Shown here piece by piece: positions 17,826 to 24,838 of a stretch of 64,000 nucleotides of DNA. The translations under genes and the position numbers were made by a program. The stretch is from Streptomyces sp. MMG1121. Lineage in GTDB: Bacteria > Actinomycetota > Actinomycetes > Streptomycetales > Streptomycetaceae. The notes beneath the pieces are model-generated. The model ran no database searches, was not told the origin of the DNA, and saw only the letters and a program-made list of their open reading frames with translations. The stretch lies in NCBI RefSeq assembly GCF_001280015.1, contig NZ_LGDV01000213.1:234847-298846 (forward strand), in the 5' to 3' direction. The first letter of the stretch is position 1, and each line of letters starts with the position of its first letter.

Positions 17826-17844
17826 CGACAACGGGGGGTTGTCG
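17826..17844. promoter_or_regulatory. Perfect inverted repeat, candidate LysR operator
   Basis: CGACAAC and GTTGTCG flank a five-G spacer, 16 bases before the LysR start. A related CAACAACCG sequence lies about 25 bases to the left. The position suits autoregulation and control of the divergent oxidoreductase. Confidence 0.55.
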
Positions 17845-17859
17845 CATAGGGTCAGCGGC

Positions 17860-18822
17860 ATGGATCTCGACCTCGCCCTGGTCCGCGCTTTCGTCACCAC
17901 CGCCGGGACCCTGCACTTCGGGCGAGCCGCCGAGGAGCTGAACACCAGCCAGCAAGCCCTGTCCAAGCGCATCGCCCGGCTGGAGGAGTCGCTCGCCGTC
18001 CGCCTCTTCGAGCGCCAGGGCGGCATCCGGTTGAGCGAGGCGGGCGAGCGCTTCCTGCCGGCCGCGCATGAGGCCCTCGCGGCCGGCGAACGCGCGATCA
18101 CCGCGTTGACGGGCGCCGGCGCGGCCGTTCGGATCGACACGTGGGGCCATCTGTACGCGCCGATGCGCACGGTCGCCGCGGCGGCCTGGGCGGTCGAGCC
18201 GGTGCGCTGGGAGCCGGGCCCGGGACGTGACTGGCCTTCGGTCGCGCAAGCTCTGTCGCGCGGCGACACCGACCTGGGGTTCGGCCGGGTGCATCCGCTG
18301 CCCGACGGACGGGATGCGGGGCTCACCCAGCGGCTGGTACGTCTGGAGCCGGTCGACGCGGTGGTCAGTGCGTCCCACCCGCTGGCCGACGCCGACGCGT
18401 TGCGCCCCGCCGACCTGCGCGACAGCGTCCTGTCGTGCCCGGCCGAACTGGCCCGCCTGGACTTCCTGCGCCGCTTCGCCGACGAGTTCGGCATCGCACG
18501 GCGGCACGACGGCCCCAACCTGGGCCTGGACCATCTCCTGCAGCACGTCCGCGCCGACAGCGCATGCTTCACCCTCTTCCCCGCCGACGCGCCGCTGCCG
18601 GACCGTACGGGCCTGCGCAGCATCCCGCTGGTCGACCCCACCCCGTTGTACGCGTGGTCGCTGGCCTGGCGCGAGTCGTGCCGCCACCCGATGCTCGACA
18701 CCCTGCTGCGTGGATTCGCCGAGACCGGCCGAGCCCGCCGCTGGCTGGAGTACGCGCCGCGCCGCGACTGGCTCCCCGACACCGACCACGCGAAACTTGC
18801 GACGCGCCAGGGCGTGTCCTGA
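17860..18822 (+). CDS. LysR-family transcriptional regulator
   Basis: 320 aa. The HTH occupies residues 3-62 (LDLALVRAFVTTAGTLHFGR, AAEELNTSQQALSKRIARLE, RLFERQGGIRLSEAGERFLP). The effector domain has DLGFGRVHPLP and AVVSASHPLADADALRPADL. Length and layout are normal. It is divergent from the quinone oxidoreductase and has a perfect palindrome just upstream, so it probably controls itself and that gene, perhaps in response to quinones or electrophiles. Its 3' end abuts a decayed methyltransferase on the other strand. Confidence 0.92.
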   Translation: MDLDLALVRAFVTTAGTLHFGRAAEELNTSQQALSKRIARLEESLAVRLFERQGGIRLSEAGERFLPAAHEALAAGERAITALTGAGAAVRIDTWGHLYAPMRTVAAAAWAVEPVRWEPGPGRDWPSVAQALSRGDTDLGFGRVHPLPDGRDAGLTQRLVRLEPVDAVVSASHPLADADALRPADLRDSVLSCPAELARLDFLRRFADEFGIARRHDGPNLGLDHLLQHVRADSACFTLFPADAPLPDRTGLRSIPLVDPTPLYAWSLAWRESCRHPMLDTLLRGFAETGRARRWLEYAPRRDWLPDTDHAKLATRQGVS

Positions 18823-18829
18823 CGGTCGC

Positions 18830-19337
18830 GGCGCGCGAAGGGCACCGCCCCCGAGGCGCTCTCGTCGAGGTCGAGCAGCAGGCGTGCCTCGGCCGTCAGC
18901 CCGGCGTCGCGCAGCCAGGGCGCCACCCGGTCGGGCCTACGGCGGTGGGCGTGGACGTTCTGGGGTGTGAGCGCCGTAGCCCTGCGTCTTCACCTGCGAC
19001 TCGTCGCCGACGTGAAAGCCGAGCAGCAGGGGCCCGCGGGGGCGCGGTACGCGCCGGAAGCGGGCGCGGACCGTAGGCAGGGCATCGTCGGGTCCATGGA
19101 TCAGCGACCGGAAGGCGAGCAGGGCGGCGACCGAAGCGTCGGGGAGGTCGAGGTCCGTCATCGGGCCCGCCGCGAAGCGCGGACCGGGGTGGTCACGCCT
19201 GCTCACGTCGATCATCGCGGGTGACGGATCGATGCCGAACGCGTCCGCGCCAAGCCCGACCAGGGGATGGCCCGCGTAGGTGCGGCGGCCGCGTCGTAGG
19301 AGGTCCGGGTCTCTGCCGGCCCGGAGTCCAGGCTCAT
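18830..19337 (-). pseudogene. Decayed class I SAM-dependent methyltransferase
   Basis: An ATG at 19337 begins MSLDSGPAETRTSYDAAAAP, the family N-terminus. The frame then jumps to HPLVGLGADAFGIDPSPAMI, so about 45 residues containing the glycine-rich SAM loop are gone. Further on, MTDLDLPDASVAALLAFRSL and GPLLLGFHVGDESQVKTQGY are well preserved, then a frameshift near 18960 leads to VAPWLRDAGLTAEARLLLDL and the tail runs without a stop towards the LysR gene. With both a core deletion and a frameshift, this is a true pseudogene rather than a base-calling error. Confidence 0.8.
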
Positions 19338-19408
19338 GGCCGAAGAGCAGGGGGCGGGCAGCCGCGGTGGGCGGACCGTCCAGGTGCTCTCCCTACGGCG
19401 AACGTACG

Positions 19409-19444
19409 ACGCCGACGGTTCGGCCGGAGCCGAACCGTCGGCGT
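19409..19444 (-). terminator. Long perfect hairpin downstream of ctaG-like gene
   Basis: CGCCGACGGTTCGGC and GCCGAACCGTCGGCG form a 15-bp perfect stem (16 with the flanking A-T) around a CGGA tetraloop, 16 bases after the stop of the CtaG-like gene. There is no U-tract, which is normal for Streptomyces terminators. Confidence 0.8.
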
Positions 19445-19459
19445 TCGCTCATGGACCGG

Positions 19460-20485
19460 TCACTGCTCCCGTTGCTGGCTCCGGATCCTCGCGGCCACCT
19501 CGTTCTGTTCCGTCTCCCACCAGGGGCGTACCCGCTCGGCCGACGGGGCCTCCCGGTCGTGGTCCGAGGCGGGCGCGGGCACGGCGGCCGGAGCAAGTTC
19601 CGCGTCCAGGCGGCGGTCGAGGACCGCGCTCTGGGCCCGTTCCGCGCGCGCCCACTGGAAGAGCAGGGCCAGCAGGAACGGCAGGGCGACCAGTTCGGCG
19701 ATGCTGAGCATGGCGCCCCCGCCGATCTGCTGGTCGTGCCGGACGTCCGGGGACCAGGTCGGGGCATGGTGCAGGTACCAGGCTCCCGCGATCAGTGTGC
19801 CGTGGGTCATCACCACCACGCCCGGGACCGCGTCGACGATGCCGTCCAGGAAGACCAGTGCCGCCCGCACCGGGTGGGTGCACCAGCGGGGCAGCGTCTG
19901 CTCGTGGGTCAGCATCGGTACGACGAACAGGCAGCCGGCCACGAGCAGGTGCAGATACATCAGCTCGTGCAGCCAGCCCACGCGCAGGGCGGTGGCGAAG
20001 TACGGCGTGAAGTACACCGTCAGCTCCGTGGCCAGCACCAGTGCCGTGCTGACCAGGGGGAACGTCAGCACCCGTACCAGGCGGCCGGACATCGCCCGGC
20101 GCACGCGGCCGGCGGAGTCCGCCGGCAGGGCCTCGACGGCGAGCCGGAGCGGGTCGCCGAGGGCGAGACCCAGAGGTGCGACGAGGTCCAGGAGGATGTT
20201 CTGTACGGCGGCCGGCCAGAACAGCACGTGGTCGTAGACGGCGAGGGCGGACATCGTGGCCACCACCAGCGCGCCCAGGCCGAGCAGCGCGAAGGCGGCG
20301 ACACGGGCGGGCGGCCAGGGCTCGCCCCGCCGGCGCAGCAGCGCGACGCCCCGGCCGTAGAGCGCGCCCAGGGCGATGACCAGCAGCAGCGCGGGGACGT
20401 CCAGGTGCCATGTGGACAGCAGACGTCCCGTGGTCAGCTCGGGGAGCTGACCGGCCGACAGCGCGGTCAGCGCGTGACCATCCAT
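19460..20485 (-). CDS. CtaG-type cytochrome c oxidase assembly/membrane protein
   Basis: 341 aa from an ATG with AGGAGGA upstream. Seven or so hydrophobic helices and the family's conserved patches are visible: STWHLDVPALLLVIALGALY, YDHVLFWPAAVQNILLDLVA, PLGLALGDPLRL, ELMYLHLLVAGCLFVVPML, and MTHGTLIAGAWYL. The Met- and His-rich loops of this caa3_CtaG family are linked to copper handling during cytochrome oxidase maturation. A soluble, charged C-terminal tail of about 50 residues follows. No copper chaperone gene is adjacent; it appears monocistronic and ends in a strong hairpin. Confidence 0.88.
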   Translation of the reverse strand: MDGHALTALSAGQLPELTTGRLLSTWHLDVPALLLVIALGALYGRGVALLRRRGEPWPPARVAAFALLGLGALVVATMSALAVYDHVLFWPAAVQNILLDLVAPLGLALGDPLRLAVEALPADSAGRVRRAMSGRLVRVLTFPLVSTALVLATELTVYFTPYFATALRVGWLHELMYLHLLVAGCLFVVPMLTHEQTLPRWCTHPVRAALVFLDGIVDAVPGVVVMTHGTLIAGAWYLHHAPTWSPDVRHDQQIGGGAMLSIAELVALPFLLALLFQWARAERAQSAVLDRRLDAELAPAAVPAPASDHDREAPSAERVRPWWETEQNEVAARIRSQQREQ

Positions 20486-20620
20486 GCGGATCGTCCTCCT
20501 TTGGCTTGATACGGGGGACTCAGCACGGAAGAGTCCGGCTCGGGTCCACCAGGGGACGGTAGTCCCCGGCGGCCCGGAGCCCGGCATCGGGGTACCGCAC
20601 GCCGGAGTGAAGCGCGAGGA

Positions 20621-21913
20621 TCAGGCAAGACCGAACCAGCCCAGGACCGTCTGGACGAGAAGGATCGTCGACATGGCGGCGACGCCGACGACCACCGCGG
20701 TGGCGGCGACGCGGTAGCGCGGGCCGTTGGCGGCCGGGCCGAGGACGGAGCGGCGGTTGGTCAGGACCAGGAGGTAGACCAGCACGATGGGGCTGATCAG
20801 GCCCTGCAGGACCTGGGTGCCGATCAGCAGCTGGATCACGTCGACCGGAGTCATCGCCACCGTAGCGCCCAGCACGATCTGGGCGGTGAACAGACCGAGG
20901 AAGAGCGGGGCGTCGCGGAAGCTGCGGGAGACGGAGCGCTCCACTCCGGCGGCCTCTCCTATGGCGTAGCTGGCCGAGAGCGGGACGACGGCGCCGGCCA
21001 GGGCGGAGGCACCGAGCAGGCCGAGCGCGAACAGCAGCTCCGCGTTCCGCCCGGCGACCGGCTTGAGGGCCTCGGCGGCCTGGGCCGCGGAGTCCAGCGG
21101 CCCGGTGCCGCCGATGGCGGAGGCCGTGGCGACGATGATGGTCAGGCTGATGACGCAGGCGAAGACGGCGCCGAGGATGGCGTCGGCGCGGATGAGCGGG
21201 TAGTCGGCCGGCTTGGCGCCCCGGTCCACGACGCCCGCGGCGGCGTAGAACTGCATGTACGGGCTGACCGTCGTACCGATCAGCGCGACCGCCAGCAGGA
21301 TGAAGGCCTTGCTCGGTTCGATGTGCGGGACGACCAGGTGGTGGCCGACCGTGCCCCAGTCGGGGTGGCCGAGGATCATCGCGACCGGGTAGGCGAAGAA
21401 GGCCAGCGACATGATCAGGAAGATGCGCTCGGCCCAGTGGTAGGAGCCGAAGAGCACCAGCGCCCACAGCAGGATCGCCGCCGGCGGGATGACCGCCCAC
21501 TTCGGTACGCCGAGGAGTTCGAACGCGGCGCCGATGCCCGCGAACTCGGACACGACCAGGCCGGTGTTGGCCAGCAGCAGGCAGGAGACGGCGAGCGCGG
21601 TCAGGCGCAGGCTGAACTGCTCGCGGATCAGGGCGCCCAGGCCCTTGCCCGTGTGGGCGCCGAGGCGGACGGCCATCTCCTGCACCATCACCAGGGCGAT
21701 GGTGACCAGCACCATGAAGAACAGGGTGCCGTAGGTGAACTGCGAGCCCGCCGAGGCGTAGGTGGCGATGCCGGCGGCGTCGTTGCCGGCGTTCGCGGCG
21801 ACCAGGCCGGGTCCGGCGACCGCCGCGATCATGGTGATGCGCCGCCAGCCGGTCCGGCGGGCGGGCGTCGTGGCCTGCGGTGCCGCGGCGGCGGTCTCGA
21901 GGTCGCGGGTCAC
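20621..21913 (-). CDS. NRAMP-related divalent metal transporter, probably Mg2+-type
   Basis: 430 aa with about eleven membrane helices. Helix 1 reads GPGLVAANAGNDAAGIATY, so the DPGN metal motif is DAAG (Asp45 kept). Helix 6 reads LIGTTVSPYMQFYAAAG: the MPH motif is SPY, with Ser217 in place of the Met that gives canonical NRAMPs their Mn/Fe preference. NRAMP-related Mg transporters also lose this Met. The GTG start overlaps the stop of the MgtE-like gene (GTGA), so the two are translated together under an M-box. Mg2+ uptake with the upstream protein as sensor is inferred. Confidence 0.88.
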   Translation of the reverse strand: MTRDLETAAAAPQATTPARRTGWRRITMIAAVAGPGLVAANAGNDAAGIATYASAGSQFTYGTLFFMVLVTIALVMVQEMAVRLGAHTGKGLGALIREQFSLRLTALAVSCLLLANTGLVVSEFAGIGAAFELLGVPKWAVIPPAAILLWALVLFGSYHWAERIFLIMSLAFFAYPVAMILGHPDWGTVGHHLVVPHIEPSKAFILLAVALIGTTVSPYMQFYAAAGVVDRGAKPADYPLIRADAILGAVFACVISLTIIVATASAIGGTGPLDSAAQAAEALKPVAGRNAELLFALGLLGASALAGAVVPLSASYAIGEAAGVERSVSRSFRDAPLFLGLFTAQIVLGATVAMTPVDVIQLLIGTQVLQGLISPIVLVYLLVLTNRRSVLGPAANGPRYRVAATAVVVGVAAMSTILLVQTVLGWFGLA

Positions 21914-23256
21914 TGCAGGAACCTCCGGAAGTGGAGCCGCCCGCGTTCGGGCAGCAGGGCGTCGAGCAGGTCGTCGGCCAGGATCCGGCCGATCGGGCGG
22001 TCGGTCGGGTCGACCACCAGGAGTGAGGAGGCGCGGGCCGCGACCAGCTGGTCGGCGGCCTCCGCCAGGGATGTGTCGGCGCGGACGGTGTCCGGCGGGC
22101 CGAACTGCGCCCGCCAGGTGACCAGGTCGGACATCGGGGTGGCGTCCTCGGCCACCGCCAGGTCGAACAGCGGCAGGTCGCACAGCAGCCGGTCCGTGCC
22201 GTCCACGACGGCGACCGCGTCGATCTCGGTACGGTGCTCGGCCTGTTCGGCCAGCCGGCCGCGCACCTCGGCGACGGTCTCGTCCTGCCGGGCGGTGATC
22301 AGCAGTGTGGTCATGGCACCGCCCGCCGTGCCCTCCCGGTGCGCGAGCAGCCGGCGCAGTTCCGCCGCCTCGTCCTTCGGCATCCGGGTCAGCAGGGCCT
22401 CGCGCTCCTCGCGGGTGAGGTCGCGCAGGGCGTCGGTGGCCTCGTCGGGCTCCATCTCGTCGACCAGACGGGCGGCGTGTTCCGGCTGGGCCTCGCGCAG
22501 CAGGTTCTGCAGCTCGGCCGGTTCCATCTCCTCCAGCGCGTCGGCGGCCTGCTCGGGTTCCAGCCAGCCGAGCAGCTGCTGGCGTTCGGCGCGGCCGAGG
22601 TCTTCGAGGATGTCGGCGAGGTCGGCCGGGCGCAGCCGGTGCAGGGCCGCACGGGAGGCGCGCAGCCGCACTTCGGGCGGGCCTTCGGTGGCCTGCTCGG
22701 CGAAGGGCGCGACGGCCTGCCAGTCCAGGACCCGCTCCGGGGTGGGGCGGGCCTGCCAGCGGCGCGGGCCGAGCCGGCGCAACAGGGTGGGCAGCGAGAC
22801 ATCCACCCCGACCAGGACGACCTGGTCCACCAGAGGTGTCAGATACAGGTCGGCGGCCCGGGTGACCTGCACGCCGTCGACGTCGACCAACTGGTGGTCG
22901 AGCACGTCCTTGGCGAGCAGGGCCTCGCCGGGGCGGCGGACGAAGTCCCGCAGGTCGACCCGGGCGGTGCGCAGCCGTACGTGTCCGGCGTGCACCTTGC
23001 CGATCGCGTCGGCGGGCACGAAGGTCAGGCGCCGGCCGATGCGCAGGATGAGCCCGGTGACCGGCGGGTAGGAGTCCGTGCCGTAGAGCCGCGCGACGAC
23101 GTCGACGACGCGGCCGACCTCGTCGCCGGACTGGTTGGTCGCCGGGCCGCCGATCAGCCCGGCGAGGGAGACCAGCGAGGTGCGGACCGCTTTGGACGCC
23201 GTGGCGCGGCGCTCCAGATCGACCCGGCGGCCACGCAACCGGGCCGAGGTGGACAT
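21910..23256 (-). CDS. Soluble PRC-barrel / MgtE-N / CBS protein, Mg2+ sensor candidate
   Basis: 448 aa without membrane segments. Residues 28-100 and 100-165 are PRC-barrel-like repeats (GDEVGRVVDVVARLYG, LTFVPADAIGKVHAGHVRLR). Residues 205-310 are the superhelical MgtE_N domain (ADLADILEDLGRAERQQLLG, EMEPAELQNLLREAQPEHAA, EMEPDEATDALRDLTREERE), and 315-436 a CBS pair. In MgtE these domains bind Mg2+ and gate the channel, but here the channel is absent and the next gene is an NRAMP transporter. The ATG at 23256 is my choice; a TTG at 23277 has a better AAGGGGG site. Preceded by a long leader with an M-box. Confidence 0.9.
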   Translation of the reverse strand: MSTSARLRGRRVDLERRATASKAVRTSLVSLAGLIGGPATNQSGDEVGRVVDVVARLYGTDSYPPVTGLILRIGRRLTFVPADAIGKVHAGHVRLRTARVDLRDFVRRPGEALLAKDVLDHQLVDVDGVQVTRAADLYLTPLVDQVVLVGVDVSLPTLLRRLGPRRWQARPTPERVLDWQAVAPFAEQATEGPPEVRLRASRAALHRLRPADLADILEDLGRAERQQLLGWLEPEQAADALEEMEPAELQNLLREAQPEHAARLVDEMEPDEATDALRDLTREEREALLTRMPKDEAAELRRLLAHREGTAGGAMTTLLITARQDETVAEVRGRLAEQAEHRTEIDAVAVVDGTDRLLCDLPLFDLAVAEDATPMSDLVTWRAQFGPPDTVRADTSLAEAADQLVAARASSLLVVDPTDRPIGRILADDLLDALLPERGRLHFRRFLQ

Positions 23257-23292
23257 GAACAGAGTGTGGGCAGTCAAGAGAAACACCCCCTT

Positions 23293-23310
23293 GCCCCGGC
23301 AGGACGGGGC
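23293..23310 (-). promoter_or_regulatory. Hairpin just upstream of the MgtE-like start
   Basis: GCCCCG and CGGGGC form a perfect 6-bp stem around TCCTGC, immediately before AAGGGGG and a short U-rich stretch. It could be an attenuator or alter access to the ribosome site. It lies between the upstream ORF and the coding region. Confidence 0.35.
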
Positions 23311-23413
23311 TACGGGCGGCCCAAGGCAGCGCGCATCCTCCCCGGGCCGGGGTACCAGGCACACCGGGCACACGCCGGCACACGGCCTGACAGGCCGGTG
23401 AGCCGGACGGGGA

Positions 23414-23500
23414 TCAGGGAAGAAGGCGCTGCTTCGGGCCGCGGAAGGACGGCGCGGACGACAGGAGGAGGGGCCGACTATGGCCCGGACTACTGTCCAT
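23414..23500 (-). CDS. Proline-rich 28-aa upstream ORF in the M-box leader
   Basis: ATG at 23500 with a near-perfect GGGAGGAGG site four bases upstream, stop at 23414. The peptide has five prolines in 28 residues (positions 5, 10, 17, 22, 28), including RPLLL. The CCTCCTCC within its own codons 10-13 is complementary to its Shine-Dalgarno, so ribosome position could open or close a hairpin. It lies between the riboswitch and the MgtE-like gene, as proline-rich leader peptides do upstream of some Mg2+ transporter genes. Confidence 0.5.
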   Translation of the reverse strand: MDSSPGHSRPLLLSSAPSFRGPKQRLLP

Positions 23501-23589
23501 GTCGCCTCCTCCCGGTCACGGCCGCGCAGCGAGTGTCGCGGTCCTGCGGCGGAGGGCAGCCGAAGCCGGCACGGCCCGGCACACCCCTT

Positions 23590-23743
23590 CTCGTCAGAGC
23601 TTTGGCACTCCACGGCGTGATCCCCGTGCGGGGAAGCCACTTGGGGTCACCCCTTGGGCCGGGGAGACCTGTCCTGATCCGGAGCGTCTCTCGACGGGTG
23701 GGATCAGTGGCCTGTGTCCGTGAAGACGCCTCACCGAACGAGG
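23590..23743 (-). ncRNA. M-box (ykoK) Mg2+ riboswitch
   Basis: The leader begins CCTCGTTCGGTGAGGCGTC and ends GTGCCAAAGCTCTGACGAG, the conserved outer elements of M-box RNAs; GTCGAGAGACGC is the small internal hairpin, and GCCCAAGGGGTGACC matches the conserved core seen in actinobacterial examples. M-boxes fold around Mg2+ and shut off expression of Mg transporter genes when Mg2+ is plentiful. Downstream lie the upstream ORF, the MgtE-like protein and the NRAMP-like transporter. Read by eye; a covariance search would settle the ends. Confidence 0.85.
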
Positions 23744-23956
23744 TGCCTGTTTTCTTTGTCCGCACCCACCCTACGTGCGCCGCAACCCGCCTTCCGCACC
23801 CATGACCTGCCCTTGACCTGCGCACTACGGAACGGAGACCGACTCGAGGGGACGATCCGCCGCCCGGTGCGGGCGGCCTGTCCGGCGTCGTCCTGCCGGC
23901 CGGAATCACGAACTGTTTGGTGGGACACGGGTGTTCGGACGTAGGTTGTGCCCTGA

Positions 23957-24808
23957 ATGATCCACGCCATGGCCGAAAGATGGATGCGACTCATGACCGA
24001 CCCCGCGACGACGCCCGAAGAAGCGATCCGCCAGAAGATCGACACGTCGGTGCCGCACTCCGCCCGTATCTGGAACTACTGGCTCGGCGGCAAGGACAAC
24101 TACCCCGTCGACGAGCAGGCGGGCGACGCGTACACCGCCGTCTTCCCCGGCATCGTCACCATCGCCCGCAGCAGCCGTGCCTTCCTGCGCCGCAACATCA
24201 CGTATCTGGTCGCCGAGGCGGGGATCCGGCAGTTCCTGGACGTCGGCACCGGTCTGCCGACCGCGCAGAACACCCATGAGGTCGCCCAGGGGATCGCTCC
24301 CGGGACGCGGATCGTCTACGTCGACAACGACCCGATGGTCCTGGCCCACGCGCGCGCCCTGCTCTACTCCGCCCCCGAGGGTGCGACCGCCTACATCGAC
24401 GCCGACGTGACGGACCCGGACCGCATCCTCGCGACCGCCGCCGAGACACTGGACTTCAGCCGCCCCACCGCGCTCATCCTCAGCAACATCCTGGGGCATG
24501 TCGCCGACCACGACCAGGCCCGCTCCATCGTCACCCGGCTGATGGACGCCCTGCCGTCGGGCAGCTACCTCTCCGTCAACGACGGTTCGCGCGGCATCGA
24601 CCCGGTCTTCGAGCGGGCCCAGGACGGCTACAACGACAGTGGCGCCGTGCCCTACAACCTGCGTACCGTCGAGGAGATCACCACGTTCTTCGACGGGCTG
24701 GACCTCATCGAGCCCGGTGTCGTCTCGGTCACCGAGTGGCGCCCGGAGCCCGGCTCCGCAGCCCCGGAGATCATCGCCGAGCACGGCGGTCTCGCCCGCA
24801 AGCCCTGA
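23957..24808 (+). CDS. SAM-dependent methyltransferase, DUF574 (Methyltransf_19) family
   Basis: 283 aa. The family signature VPHSARIWNYWLGGKDNYPV is near residue 32, followed by FLDVGTGLPTAQNTHEVAQG (SAM loop) and RIVYVDNDPMVLAHARALL. This actinobacterial family is abundant in Streptomyces, often next to regulators; substrates are mostly unknown. Several in-frame ATGs (23957, 23969, 23993) are possible starts and none has a strong ribosome site. A TAGGTT nine bases before the first ATG would give a very short leader. It converges on the nitrate reductase gene, and the two stops share one hairpin. Confidence 0.9.
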   Translation: MIHAMAERWMRLMTDPATTPEEAIRQKIDTSVPHSARIWNYWLGGKDNYPVDEQAGDAYTAVFPGIVTIARSSRAFLRRNITYLVAEAGIRQFLDVGTGLPTAQNTHEVAQGIAPGTRIVYVDNDPMVLAHARALLYSAPEGATAYIDADVTDPDRILATAAETLDFSRPTALILSNILGHVADHDQARSIVTRLMDALPSGSYLSVNDGSRGIDPVFERAQDGYNDSGAVPYNLRTVEEITTFFDGLDLIEPGVVSVTEWRPEPGSAAPEIIAEHGGLARKP

Positions 24809-24838
24809 CCGGCGAACGGCGCAGGCCGTCCCGGTCAG
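24805..24838. terminator. Bidirectional hairpin between convergent genes
   Basis: CTGACCGG and CCGGTCAG are perfect arms, with a nested ACGGC/GCCGT stem around GCAG inside. The structure overlaps the stop codons of both convergent genes, so one element can end both transcripts. Confidence 0.75.

Noticed and set aside
16348..17859. Long plus-strand open frame running into the second LysR gene
   Set aside because: Only the part from 17860 has family motifs; the upstream part is antisense to the SnoaL-like and oxidoreductase genes.
21914..23383. N-terminal extension of the NRAMP frame to 920 codons
   Set aside because: It overlaps the MgtE-like gene in another frame; the extension is low complexity and the GTG at 21913 forms a normal coupled start.
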